Translations under genes and position numbers: made by a program
From: Theropithecus gelada
Lineage: Eukaryota; Chordata; Mammalia; Primates; Cercopithecidae
NCBI RefSeq assembly: GCF_003255815.1
Contig: NC_037670.1
Span: forward strand, 31,312,251 to 31,376,250
Direction: 5' to 3'
Length of the DNA stretch: 64,000 bases
Notes under the pieces: model-generated
What the model was told of the DNA's origin: nothing
Database searches by the model: none
Seen by the model: only the letters and a program-made list of their open reading frames with translations
Shown here: one piece after another, positions 41,990-53,487 of the stretch
How the letters are laid out: every line of letters begins with the position of its first letter
Numbering within the stretch: position 1 is the first letter of the stretch

Positions 41990-42600
41990 TGTGAAGGATT
42001 TGTTTCTCACCATGAGCTCGTTATAGGGCTAGGGCCTAGAGGTACAGCAGTAGATAGTAGACACAGCCCCTGGCTGCAGAGAGCTCACAGGCTTGTGGGG
42101 AAGATGGACATTAAGTGAATGAGTACACTGATCTTAATCGCAAGTGTGCTAGTTTCTGTAAGGGAGAAACTGGATTCTCTGAATATGTATAATGATGGGG
42201 CAGGGACAGCCAGGGTAGGCTGCTGTTGACTTTTATTTCACATCTTCAAGATAGTGCTGTTCACAGTTCTCTTATCAGGAACCCCCTCGATCAGTGTGTA
42301 TTAAGTGACTTTTAAGCGACTCTGTGAGGTGACAATGATACAGTAAAGAGAGAGAGAGAGACTCTGCCTGTGGGGAGCTCCCCATGTCATGGGGCAGACA
42401 GCTGTCTATGCTGCAGGCTGGTCCAGTGTGCTGCAGGAGCGATGGATGATTCTCCCTTAAGCATGCTAGGGAATCTTTAGGGATCGATGATGCTTAATTG
42501 GGATTTTGGAAGGTGGACACAATTTCTTTAGAAAGCCAGTATGTCCATGGGGGCAGAGGAACTTCTGAGTAGAGATCATGAGCAAAGGTACAAAGATCCT
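41990..42600 (+). repeat. L2 LINE remnant(s)
   Basis: CAGAGAGCTCACAGGCTTGTGG with GACATTAAGTGAATGAG, then CTGTGGGGAGCTCCCC, GGAAGGTGGACACAATTTC and GATCATGAGCAAAGGTACA fit L2. The order suggests two overlapping fragments. A (GA)n run at 42345-42362 lies between. Confidence 0.65.
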
Positions 42601-43148
42601 CAGTGTGTTCATGAGAGGTGCCCATTGGTGCAAAGGTGGAGTGGAGGTAGAGGCACAGGAGGTTGCTGGCGGGGTCGTGGATGGTGTCAGTGCAGGCATC
42701 AAGGGGTCATCTGGTTTTGGGTTGCTGGAACAGGGAGTTTGATGAACATCCCCAGAGGATGTTTTTGTTATATGTATGTTCAGCTCCCAACAGAGTTCTC
42801 GTAAATGTGATCAGGAGGCCAGTGTCACTAGAATCTGGGGTTCCTTGTTAAAAATACCATCTGTTGCAACAGGATCTTGGGTGGGGACTTGGGAGTCTGC
42901 ACTCTAATGTCTTGCCAGGTAACGCTTATGCACACCAATGCTTAGGCACCACTGCTTGGAGGAACAAGAAAACTGCTCATAAAACCTTAATTTTAGCTTT
43001 CAGCATTTCTTCAGAAGTACCTTCCGTCCTTGACACATGTCCCGAGACGGAGCTGTAAAGTAACATGTGTTCTTAATATTCTCTCCTCTCAGTAATCCCT
43101 CTTTTGTGTGATTTTCTTGTCTTTACTTTGAGGCTTTTGTTTGTAGGT
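42601..43148. other. Repeat-poor DNA, nothing recognised
   Basis: Short ORFs only. Part of 42600-42720 may be more L2. Confidence 0.45.
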
Positions 43149-43281
43149 TGTATTAGTTTTCTAGGGCTGCCATCACATATTACCAACAACTTGGTGGCTT
43201 ACGAAAACAGGAATATATTCTCTCGCAGTTCTCTGGAAGCCAGAAGCCTGAAGTCAAGGTGTTGGCAAGGCGTGCTACCTT

Positions 43282-43634
43282 TTTTGTGGTGTTTGTGTTT
43301 TTTAGAGACAGGATTTGTTTATTTTTACATGTCACCTATGTAGGCCTATGGAACTCTTGTTTACCTGTAGCAACTCGACTGGAGTGCAGTGGTGTGATTA
43401 TAATTCACTGCAGTCTCGACCTCCTGGGCTCAAGAGAGCCTCCTGCTTCAGCCTCATGAGTAGCTAGGAGTACCGGCGTGCGCTACCATGCCTGACTAAA
43501 TTTTTTTTTTTTTTTTGTAGAGAGGGGATCTCACTGTGTTGTCCAGGCTAGTCTTAAAAGTCTAGCCTCAAGCCATCCTCCTGCCTTGGCCTTCCACAGT
43601 GCTGGGATGACAGGCGTGGCTCCTGCAGCCAGCT
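43282..43634 (-). repeat. Old Alu, antisense, in the MLT1 LTR
   Basis: The duplication GGCGTGCTACCTT (43269-43281) appears as GGCATGCTCCTTC after the element. An unrelated segment of about 60 bases (TACATGTCACCTATGTAGGC...) interrupts the left arm at about 43310-43378. Confidence 0.88.
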
Positions 43635-43661
43635 GGCATGCTCCTTCTGAATGCCTTAGGG

Positions 43662-43989
43662 CAGTGTTCCCCAAGCTTTCTGGCACCAGGGACAAGTTTC
43701 ATGGAAGACAGTTTTTCCCACGGACCCCAGGTTTCAAAATGAAACTGTTCCGCCTCAGATCATCGGCATTCGATTCTCATAAGGAGTGCGCAGCCTAGAT
43801 CCCTCCCATGCGCAGTTCACAACAGGGTTCATGCTCCTGTGAGAAGCTAATGTCACCACTGATCTGACAGGAGGCGGAGCTCAGGTGGTAATGCCCGCCC
43901 GCTCGCCCACTGCTCACCTGCTGTATGGCCTGGCTCCTAACAGACCACAGACTGGTATCGGTCAGCGGCCTGGGGGTTGGGGACCCCTG
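43662..43989 (-). mobile_element. MER1-type hAT MITE in the MLT1 LTR
   Basis: Ends CAGTGTTCCCCAAGC and GGGGTTGGGGACCCCTG, with CTGACAGGAGGCGGAGCTCA inside. The flanks CCTTAGGG and CTCTACGG differ at three of eight positions. The MLT1 consensus, as I recall, reads CTCTAGGG there, so they are decayed copies of an 8-bp duplication. Strand is given relative to the copy at 52.3 kb. Confidence 0.88.
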
Positions 43990-44132
43990 CTCTACGGAGG
44001 AATTCTTCCCGGCTTTTATTCTGGTGGCTCCTAGCAATCTTGGCTTGTAGCTGCAACGTTCCTTGGCTTGTAGCTGCCTCTCTCTTCACTTGGTCTTCTC
44101 TGTATGTCCTCTCTTCTTTAAAGGCCGCTAGT

Positions 44133-44443
44133 CGCCGGGTGCGGTGGCTCAAGCCTGTAATCCCAGCACTTTGGGAGGCCGAGACGGGCGGATCACGAGG
44201 TCAGGAGATCGAGACCATCCTGGCTAACACTGTGAAACCCCGTCTCTACTAAAAATACATTTAAAAAAATTAGCCGGGCGCGGTGGCGGGCGCCTGTAGT
44301 CCCAGCTACATGGGAGGGTGAGGCAGAAGAATGGCGTGAACCCGGGAAGCGGAGCTTGCAGTGAGTGGAGATCGCGTCACTGCACTCCAGCCTGGGCGAC
44401 AGAGCAAGACTCCGTCGCCAAAAAAAAAAAAAAAAAAAAAAAA
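44133..44443 (+). repeat. Young AluY in the MLT1 LTR
   Basis: GGTGGCTCAAGCCTG start, high CpG content, A tail of about 25. The duplication AAAGGCCGCTAGT (44120-44132) recurs with one change at 44444-44456. Confidence 0.96.
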
Positions 44444-44499
44444 AAAGGCCACTAGTCATTGGATTTAGGGCCCATACTAATTCAGTATGACCTCATCTT

Positions 44500-44802
44500 T
44501 TTTTTTTTTTCTTTCTTTTTTTTTTTTGAGAGCAAGTCTCGTTCTGTTGCTCAGGCTAGAGTGCAGTGGCACGATCTCGGCTCACTGCAACCTCTACCTC
44601 CTGGGTTCAAGCGATTCCCCTGCCTCAGCCTCCCAAGTAGCTACAGGTGCCGCCACCATATCCGGCTAATTTTTGTATTTTTAGTAGAGACAGGGCTTCA
44701 CCATGTTGGCCAGGCTGGTCTCAAACTCCTGACCTCAGGTGGTCCGCCCTCCTCGGCCTCCCAAAGTGCTGGGATTACAGGCGTGAGTCACTACGCTTGG
44801 CC
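44500..44802 (-). repeat. Alu in the MLT1 LTR, antisense
   Basis: T-rich tail with one C interruption. Flanks GACCTCATCTT (44489-44499) and GACTTTATCTT (44803-44813). Confidence 0.94.
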
Positions 44803-44878
44803 GACTTTATCTTAACTTAATTATACCTGCAAAGACCCTATTTCCAAGCACCTTCTGACGTTCTGAGTGCATGTGAAT

Positions 44879-44936
44879 TTTTTGGGGAGACCCTATTTGA
44901 CTCACTATTTTTGGGGAGACCCTATTTGATCCACTA
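44879..44936 (+). repeat. 29-bp tandem duplication at the LTR end
   Basis: TTTTTGGGGAGACCCTATTT followed by GACTCACTA or GATCCACTA, two copies (44879-44907, 44908-44936). Confidence 0.93.
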
Positions 44937-44937
44937 T

Positions 44938-45553
44938 GTAGAAGTTTGAGTTCCGAAGGCAATTCTACTCTGCTGGACAAAGTTTGAAAAATACATACTT
45001 GGTTAAAACCACATCCAACACTAACGATGATACAGACAACAGTAAAACAAGTCAGGTGGTCATTTCAATGAATTCTAAGTTGTTGCATCATTTTGGACAA
45101 TCTTACATGCTTTGCTTTGAGGCTTTATTGAATGTACTTACCTTTAGGCTCTTCAGGGTCTGGGATACTGAAAAAGTTTTTCACAAATTTCCCTTAAGTA
45201 AGCCTCCCTGGAAAGGTCAACTGGTTCTTTCTATTAGTTCCTGGAGTCTCTGTGGAGCTTGTGTTCGCTGATATCCAGAGGAGATGCAACAGAAGAAGAG
45301 GAGGCTCTGGCCCATGGGTATTTTTTACAGACGTGGAGGCTAATGTGGCTGTACTGGGCTATGATGTGTTTTCTTCCTTTCAAGGCTTGTTTTCTATACC
45401 ATGACATATTATTATTATTATTATGTGGCAAAGTCAGGAAATTGCATCTCATCCAACCTTGCTCATTTGCTAGGTTCTCAGGTAGCTCAGGTTCTCCTGA
45501 CAGATATTTTTCCTAAAGTCACTTTTTCAAAAATTGCAGAGAAGTTTCTTATA
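44938..45553. other. Repeat-poor DNA with a TTA run
   Basis: (TTA)n at about 45407-45424. Otherwise no repeat or gene recognised. Short ORFs on both strands. Confidence 0.5.
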
Positions 45554-45574
45554 AGGATGTTATATAGTTTATTT

Positions 45575-45875
45575 TTTATTTTTAGTTTTTGAAACGGAGT
45601 TTTGCTCTTGTTGCCCAGGCTGGAGTGCAATGGCACGATCTTGGCTCACTGCAACCTCCACCTCCCGGGTTCAAACGATTCTCCTGCCTCAGCCTCCCAA
45701 ATAGCTGGGACCACAGACACGTGCCACCACGCCCGGCTAATTTTTGTATTTTTAAGTACAGATGGGGTTTCACCATGTTGGCCAGGCTGGTCTTGAACTC
45801 CTGACCTCAGGCGATCCACCCACCTTGACCTCCCAAAGTGCTGGGATTACAGGTGTGAGCCACCATTCTCAGTCT
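45575..45875 (-). repeat. Alu, antisense
   Basis: A 21-base duplication (AGGATGTTATATAGTTTATT plus T at 45554-45574) recurs with one change at 45876-45896. Confidence 0.96.
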
Positions 45876-45896
45876 AGGATGTTACATAGTTTATTT

Positions 45897-47263
45897 AATT
45901 GCTTCTTTTTACTCATCATTTTGTTTTCCACTTTTGTTTTTCTACTTGTGGGGTGTATTAACTGCTTTGTGTGTAAATCTTTGTATCTTTTATTCTATCC
46001 TTATATTAAAAATTTTAGATACAGATTTACTGAGTAAAGAGTTTAAACTGTTAAATGCATCTAATGCATATTATTGCTGAATTAGTGTCCAGAAAGAGGG
46101 TTTTAAATGCTGTCATCAGCATCTGACCATACTAGTATTAACAGTTCACTTGTAAGTGTTGCTGAAGATTTTGTATCTCTGAAGGATCAAGATCTTGGGG
46201 AGGATGGCATTTAACTGAAGATGAGTCTTCTGTTCTTTGAATAGATGTTTTAGATGACACATCAATATACAAGGTGGGTCACTATCCTGTTTTTATTACT
46301 CTATTGTTTAATGATGATGCATCTATTGCTTATGGTAACAGTAAATGTTTTCATTATTTCACTTTACTTAAAATGAATTTCTCATGCATTCATGTGCAGG
46401 TGAAGAGAATTAGCAATAATGATCCCAAGAATAACTCCCCTTTGCTGGGTACCATCCTTGTGCTAAGTGCTCTTCATAAGTGAATCTCATTGAATACCGA
46501 TTTTTGGAGGAGAAGCGAGGAGGTTGGAGGAGTTTAGTTACCAGGGTCTCAGGTTGAGTTGATTCCAGAGCTGAAGCTACTTCAGGAGGGTCACTGGCCA
46601 GCCCTGGTGTGCCCGGCAAATCTTGTGGGGACCATGGGAGGCACAGAGAAGAGCAATTTGCACACGTCTTCAACCTAGGATTACTGGGCTAGACCACTCG
46701 GTGGGGGCCTGGGCTTCAAAGCCACCTGAGTGTGTGACCTTGACTTCTTTTTCTTTCCTTCAACTGCAGTAAAAGAAGGGGTAGTTCTAAGAGGCCTCGC
46801 TACCCTGCTTGCTGCAAAGGGCCTCTCTCTGAAGCTGATTCTGTGCAGAGTCCAGAGGCATTGGTATTTTCAGGGCGCCTTTCTTCTCTGGCGGTGTGTG
46901 TTTTCCTCTGTTTCCAGGGGAGCTCCCAAGAGAAGATTGTCTCTCAGTCTCCTTTTCATTTGAGGTGACCCCTCTAACTCCTATGTTTTAAGCTGGGCCA
47001 CGCTTATTGCTAACCTTTCTAATAGCTTCTGTGGAGTTGGCCTGAAAAACTACAGAGAGCTCTGCTTTCATCCCTCGCCAGGGTGCTGTAGATCTTTGTA
47101 TCTGCAGCCGCCGGGGTAGGGGAGAGTGGACACCCTTGGCCATTTTCTTAAATTCAAGCTGGTAGCTGGTGCACAGTCCCTGCCTGAAAACAGCAGCTGT
47201 TTAATTTGCATTTGGATGCTGCTTTTTCTCTTGCCTTCCCATCACCCTGTCTCTAAACAGCAG
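45897..47263. other. Repeat-poor DNA, no gene supported
   Basis: About 1.4 kb. A weak MIR-like patch lies at 46430-46500 (CCTTGTGCTAAGTGCTCTTC). No exon recognised. L2 probably begins near 47180. Confidence 0.5.
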
Positions 47264-47836
47264 CTAGAGGGCAACTTTTTTTTTTTTTTTTTTTTGAAAC
47301 AGAGTCTTGCTCTGTCGCCCAGGCTGGAGTGCAGTGGTGTGATCTTGGCTCACTGCAACCTCCACTTCCCAGGTTCAAGTGATTCTCCTGTCCCAGCCTC
47401 CCGAGTGGCTGGGATTACAGGTGTGCACCACCACTCCTGGCTAATTTTTGTACTTTCAGTAGAGACGGGGTTTCGCCATGTCGGCCAGGCTGGTCTCAAA
47501 CTCCTGACCTCAAGTGATCTGCCTGCCTCGGCCTGCCAAAGTGCTGGGATTACAGGCATGAGCCACCGCACCTGCCCTAGAGGGCACCTTTTAAAAAGTC
47601 AGACAGTGTCACTCTGCTCAGTACCTTTTGGGCCTTTCCAATTGCCCCAAAATAAAAACTGAAGGCCCCACAGAGGTTCCTGGCTGACTCGAGCTGCCCC
47701 TTCCCATCTTCAATTTCTGTTTCTCTCTCCACTCGGCTGTTGCTCAGACATATGGCCCCAGGCAAATGCCTGCCTCAAGGCTCTTGTCCTTGCTGTGTCT
47801 CTACCTGGAGCACTCTTCGCCAGGTAGATGCATAAT
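47180..47836 (+). repeat. L2 LINE split by an Alu
   Basis: After the Alu, AAAGTCAGACAGTGTCACTC, GCCTCAAGGCTCTTGTCC and CTACCTGGAGCACTCTTCGC are L2 sequence. The part before the Alu is short and less sure. Confidence 0.7.
47274..47576 (-). repeat. Alu inside L2, antisense
   Basis: The exact duplication CTAGAGGGCA lies at 47264-47273 and 47577-47586. Confidence 0.96.
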
Positions 47837-48028
47837 GTACCCCCTTCGGGTGTGGGTTCTGTCATGTTTCTTTTTCAGCGAGACTGTCCGTGGTCATCCT
47901 GTTGAAAATAACCCAACCTCCATGTCCCTGACTGTGCAGGTAGAGTGCGGCAGGAACTGACCTGCACGTGTACATCTGTTCCCTTCTGCCCCTGATGGCA
48001 AGTGCTTGCTTTTTGCTTATTAGGGCAC

Positions 48029-48728
48029 TGATATGGTTTGGCTGTGTCCCCACCCAAATCTCATCTTGAATTGTAGCTCCCATGATTCTCATGTATTGTG
48101 GGAGGTACTCAGTAGGAGATAATTGAATCACGGAGGTGGTTTCCCCCGTACTGTTCTCGTGGTAGTGAGTAAGTCTCATGAGATCTGATGTTTTCATAAG
48201 GGATTTCCCCTTTTGCTTGATTCTCATTTTTTCCCTTTGCCTGCCACCATGTAAGGCATGCCTTTTGCCTTCCACTGTGATTGTGAGGTCTCCCCAGCAA
48301 TGTGGAACTGTGAGTCCATGTAAACCTCTTTTTGTTTATAAATTACTCAGTCGGCCGGGCGCGGTGGCTCACACCTGTAATCCCAGCACTTTGGGAGGCC
48401 AAGGCAGGCAGATCACTTGAGGTCAGGAGTTCAAGACCAGCCGGACAAACATAGTGAAACCCCGTCTCTACTAAATACAAAAAATTAGCCGGACGTGGTG
48501 GCGCATGTCTGTAGTCCCAGCTATTTGGGAGGCTGAAGCAGGAGAATTGCTTGAACCCGGGAGGCGGAGGTTGCAGTGAGCCAAGATTGCGCCATTACAC
48601 TCCAGCCTGGGCAACAAGAGTGAAACTCTGTCTCAAAAAATAAAATAAAATAAAATAATACAATAAAATAAAATAATTACTGAGTCTTGGATATGTCTTT
48701 ATCAGCAGCGTGAAAACAGATGAATACA
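48029..48728 (+). mobile_element. THE1/MST-type LTR split by an Alu
   Basis: TGATATGGTTTGGCTGTGTC to GATGAATACA, with the Alu at 48353-48674 removed. Flanks GGCAC and GGCAG fit a 5-bp duplication. Same orientation as the copies at 13374 and 60753. Confidence 0.93.
48353..48674 (+). repeat. Alu inside the LTR, AAAAT-repeat tail
   Basis: The duplication AATTACTCAGTC (48341-48352) recurs with one change at 48675-48686. The tail is (AAAAT)n. Confidence 0.96.
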
Positions 48729-48945
48729 GGCAGCGTCCCCGTTAAACACATTCCTTTCACTCGTGTGATTCAGTCCCGCACCAAGATCTTTGCTTGGATC
48801 ATATCAGATGTTAATTTGATTCACTTTAGGGCCCACTACATGATATCCCAACATAGTTTCAGGAGTCCCCCTTAATATGTGTCGTGAAGCAAAGTGGTTG
48901 AGAGCCCTGATCACTTTTATCTGGATATTAAACTTCATTTTATGT

Positions 48946-49362
48946 GCACAGTAGCCAATGAGTAGAAAAAGAAAACGTGGCATATATATATATGCACCTT
49001 GGAATGTTACTCAGCCACCAAAAGGAATGAAATCATGTCTTTTGTGCAACTTGGATGGAGCTGGAGGTCATTATTCTAAGTGAAGTAACTCAGGAATGGA
49101 AAACCAAATATTGTATGTTCTCACTTATAAGCAGGCGCTAAGCTATGAGGATGCAAAGGCGTAAGAGTGATATAATGGACTTTGGGGACTTGGAGGGAAA
49201 GGCTGGGAAGGAGGGGAGGGATAAAAGACTACATATGGGGTACAGTATATACTGCTTGGGTGATGGGTGCACTAAAATCTCAGAAATCACCCCTGAAGAA
49301 CTTACCCATGTAACCAGAAACCACCTGTACCCCCAAAACTATTGAAATAAAAAAAATTTCAC
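48946..49362 (+). repeat. LINE-1 (L1P type) 3' end, sense
   Basis: ORF2 C-terminal region (CTTGGATGGAGCTGGAGGTC) followed by the 3' UTR (TTCTCACTTATAAGCAGGCG, GGGTGATGGGTGCACTAAAA) and a short A tail. 5' truncated. Frame is broken. Confidence 0.9.
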
Positions 49363-52225
49363 TATGTGGAGTGCATAGTATTTGAGGCATATCTTGCAGG
49401 GTGCTTTGAAGACTAGCCAGAATTGGGAGGCGTTAGGTGGCAAAGGCATGCAGGGAAATGGTGGAGTGTGAAGGTGCGGGGCACGATAGGAGAGGAGTTG
49501 TCCTATGGGGCTGGTATGTAGGGTTTGTGAGGATTTGGTGAGAGGGGAGAAGAGAAAGTCCCGTTGGAGTCACGTTATGGAGGCCTTCTTAAAGGTAACC
49601 CCAAAGACCTTGAATTTTACTAACAGAAAGTTAAAGCCACTGAAAGCTTTTCATTAGGGAAGAAAGAAATCTATGTCCTGCCTTGGAGAGAAATCCCTTG
49701 GGCAGCACTGGGAAGGCTGGTTGGTCGGAGGAGGCCTACAAGGCAGGGATGTGTGTTAGGAGCCTGTGGTCATAAACTAGGATACAGATGATCTTGACCT
49801 GGGGGGTGGCTGAGACAGAGACACGGAGGAGACAGTGTGGGGAAGGCATTCTGTTGGGTCATGACCAAAAATGATTGAGAGGCCAGTTTTGTCCCCACAT
49901 CACCCAGGAGCTCAGACGTTCAAATTCTCTTCCCTGACCAGTAAAATGGAGTCACAGAGCCCTTGGAAACAAAGCAATGTGAAGAAAAGGGCATAGAAGC
50001 TGAGAATGATAAAACCAGAAGAGGCCCCAGCAATCCTATCATTTCTTCATATAGTGGAGAAGTAAAGGAGGAGAGAAAAATTGTGGTGACAGAGAAAAGC
50101 AAGCTGGGTGAAGGCAGTGTGTTGTATTTTAGTTGCAATGAGGACATTGGGTCCTAGCATCAGTAACTGATCCCCCATATCCCTGATTCCTGGGTTAGAA
50201 ATGGGAGGGGAAGAAGGGGCAGACATTGTGAGTGTTTGCACGTGGGTGATACTGGACTTTGAAGGAGTATTTTGAATAGCTATGATTTCCGAAAGTGGTT
50301 CATTAGCTAACTCAATGGGTTTGCTTAGACGGTAACTGAGTTTTTAATCTCTGGAGGGAACACCTGCTTCATTGGCAGCTATGCATGTTATTGTTGTTGT
50401 TAATAAGATAACCAATAACAGTATAAATTTTGGTTAACTTTACTGAGAATTCCTGACCTTGTGCTAAGCACTTTGTAGAGACATCTTATATGGGATAGTG
50501 GGATTTTCTCTTACACTTTGGGGCCTTTGGGATAGAAGACCTTTATAGCCGGGGCTTTCCCATTTGTTTTATATGGACTGCTGATTTTGCCTTAGCTTTA
50601 GTTTTACAGGTGGAAGGAGACACTCAGTGTTGGAAGAGTCACACAGAACATTCCCTATCCCTCAGGGGTACACCCTTTCAGTGACTTCCTGCCTTCTGGG
50701 GGCCATCTGACCACCTGACCACAGAAACTTTTCTCAGGGACTATTTGTGGGAATGTTCCTTGGAGTGCATGACGATTTCAAATCGGTGGTGGCTTTCTCC
50801 TGTTGTGGGCGGTGTGTGTCCGCCTGTGCCTTTTGGGACTCTCTTCATTTGGTTGACATATTTGTTTGGACGTGACCTTTTTCCAGTTCCTCTTCCCTGG
50901 GTTTTTGCCCGCTGAGGAAATGATCCTCGGATCTCATCCATCTGCACTGGTGGCAACAGAAGAGAGAATTTCTTTTTTCTGTGGTTCAGGTCCAACTGCC
51001 CAGACACCTGTCCTTCAGAGGCTCATATTGTTCTGGTTGCTATCACTTCCTGAAGTAGACACTCTTTTATATTCTAGTTCTGGAAGTCATCAAGTTGGAC
51101 AAGAGACAGGAGGAAATGGTGGAGGGTCCTCAGCTGACCTGGGATGCTTTTTTGATTGTTCACTGGCCACATAGAAAGGGACCGTTGCTCCCACCTCCGT
51201 CTGCCACTGGCCCCTGGAATTGGCCCTGTTAGTAAGCTTTTCCCAGTGGTGGCTGATTCATTCTGAGAGCTTTTCATATCCTTTGGGATCCTTCACTGTT
51301 AGATTTGAGAAGGAGAAGAACAGCTTTGCTTTTAAGTCTGATGAAAACCACCTGCAGAAGACATGTGTACATAACCTGTGTATTTATGCTTTTCTTATGG
51401 ACGCCTGACTGCTGCTTTGTTGTTAAGGAGATTCACAAGAGGATGGGAACCTTCACATGGGAACCCTTAGCTTGTGTGTTCTGCTGTCACAAAGAAAATG
51501 AGTTCTGGCCATTTTCGAGGCTTGCCAAAGATTTTTCTCTGCAACTCTGGGATTGTCTTTCTTGTGCTTTCAGAGTGACAAAATCCATGGGCTCCTGAGA
51601 GCCTGAGGTGGTAGGGGATGACTTACAGAGTTGAGCCAAATCCTAACTCTCCTTTTAGGCCTTTGCCATCCGCCAAATGTCATGTTTGCAGTTACCTTGA
51701 ACTTGGAAGAATGCTCCCCGAGCACCACTCCCATCGCCAGGGTTGCTCTGCTGCTTTCCAGATGTTGACCTTGTGCAGGTGACGTAACCCCAGCTAGTGT
51801 CGCAGGGGGGCTGGCTGAGTCACACTCACAACTTTGGGACTGGATCTTCGTCTCATTTAGCGGCAGGAACCCTGTGGAAGGAGATGGCACCTGGTTGGTC
51901 TGTTTGCACGTTCTTTGCCTGGGACTTCAAATCTGATCTGGAACTGGTATCAAGAAACAGCATATCTGTGATGAGGGGCCTGGCAAGTGCTAGATAATAC
52001 ATTTTACCCATTGTTTTTTAATGGAGTAGGATGATAATCAATTTAATCATATTCCTTTCTCAGGGGCACAAAGACAGGAGCAAAACTGAGGGGAGAATGG
52101 AGTGCAATGAAATATGCAGAAAGAGGAAGACATATACAAGCCAGGAGCAAGGGAGGTACAAATTAGTGGATGTGGGGAGACCTTCCCATGCAGGAACAGA
52201 AGCATCTGAGAAAGCAGAATTTTGA
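49363..52225. other. About 2.8 kb with little recognisable
   Basis: The largest stretch without Alu in the window. 49590-49830 resembles the L2 3' end (AGGGAAGAAAGAAATCTATG, GGCTGGTTGGTCGGAGGAGG). A short MIR-like patch is at 50450-50490. The rest (50500-52030) shows no repeat or exon. ORFs of 60-106 codons occur on both strands without domains. Confidence 0.5.
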
Positions 52226-52334
52226 TATTATTTTGTTTCTTTATATTTTAATATATTGGTCTAAATTTATGGAATACATGTACGATTTTGTTACATGAAT
52301 AGATTGTATAGTGGTGAAGTCAGGACTTTTAGGG

Positions 52335-52981
52335 GAGGGGTCTCCAATCCCCAGGCCATGGGCCAGTACCTGTCTATGGCCCGTTAGGAACCAGGCCACG
52401 CAGCAGGAGGTGAGCGACCTATGAGTGAGCATTACTGCCTGAGTTCTGCCTCCTGTCAGATCGGCATTAGATTCTCATAGGAGCACAAGCCCTGTTGTGA
52501 ACTGCACGTGTGAGGGATCTAGGTTGCATGCTCTTTTTTTTTCTTTTTTTTTTTTCAATCTGAGAGAGTCTTGCTCTGTTTCCCAGGCTGGAGTGCAGTG
52601 GCATGATCTCAGCTCACTGCAACCTCCCCCTCCTAGGTTCAAGTGATTCTCCTGCCTCAGCCTCCCAAGTAGCTGGGATTCCAGGTGTGCACTACCACGC
52701 CTGGCTGATTTTTGTATTTTTAGTAGAGACGAGGTTTCACTATGTTGGCCAGGCTGGTCTCGAACTCCTGACCTCAGGCGATCCACCTGCCTCAGCCTCC
52801 CAAAGTGCTGGGATTATAGGCATGAGCCACTGTGCCTGGCTTTGTGCCCCTTGTAAGAATCTAATGCCTGATGATCGGAGGTGGAGCAGTTTCATCCTGA
52901 AACCATCCCCACCCCCTTATCCATGGAAAAACTGTCTTCCATAAAACTGGTCCCTGGTGCCAAAAAGGTTAAGGACTGCTG
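52335..52981 (+). mobile_element. MER1-type hAT MITE split by an Alu
   Basis: Starts GAGGGGTCTCCAATCCCC and ends AAGGTTAAGGACTGCTG. GAGGTGAGCGACCTATGAG lies before the Alu and TCTAATGCCTGATGATCGGA after it. Opposite orientation to the copy at 43.7 kb. Confidence 0.9.
52533..52840 (-). repeat. Alu inside MER1, antisense
   Basis: T-rich tail with one C. Ends CTGTGCCTGGC. Flanking duplication is decayed. Confidence 0.93.
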
Positions 52982-53487
52982 TTATGGAGTACCCATGACC
53001 CAAATAACATACATTGTACCCATAAGTAATTTCTCATCATCTATCCCCTGCGCACCCCACCACCCTTTCAAATCTTTATCGTCTGTTGTTTCACACTCTG
53101 CATCCGTGAGTACACATTATTTAGCTCCGACTTAGAAGTGAGAACTTGGAATACTTGTCTTTCTGTGTCTGACTTAAGATAACGACATCCAGTTCCATCT
53201 AGGTTGCTGCAAAAGGCATGATTTCACTCATTTGTACAACTGAATACTATTCCATTGTGTGTATATATCACATTTCCTTTATCCAGTCATCTGTTGATAG
53301 ACACCTAGGTCGATTCTGCATCTTTGCTACTGTGAATCCTGCTGCAATAAATGTAAAATGCAGGTGTCTTTCTGATATAATGATTTCTTTTCCTTCCGTA
53401 GCCGTCTTGTTTCTTTAAAAGCGCAGATGAAATGCACTTTCTAATGCTGTCCAATTGCCCATTGCACACATTCTTATACTTGATACC

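Larger units (their letters stand above)
43149..44937 (+). mobile_element. MLT1C/D-type MaLR LTR with four insertions
   Basis: Pieces in LTR order are 43149-43281 (TGTATTAGTTTTCTAGGGCT), 43635-43661 (GGCATGCTCCTTCTGAATGC), 43990-44132 (GCTTGTAGCTGC, AAAGGCCGCTAGT), 44444-44499 (GTCATTGGATTTAGGGCCC) and 44803-44937 (CTTAACTTAATTATACCTGC). Between them lie an old Alu, a MER1, a young AluY and another Alu. Confidence 0.9.
52226..53410 (-). repeat. LINE-1 (L1MA/L1PB type), antisense, split
   Basis: Left part ATGGAATACATGTACGATTT...GTGAAGTCAGGACTTTTAG and right part CATTGTACCCATAAGTAATT...GCTGCAATAAATGTAAAATG join in reverse L1 3' order around the MER1. Confidence 0.88.
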
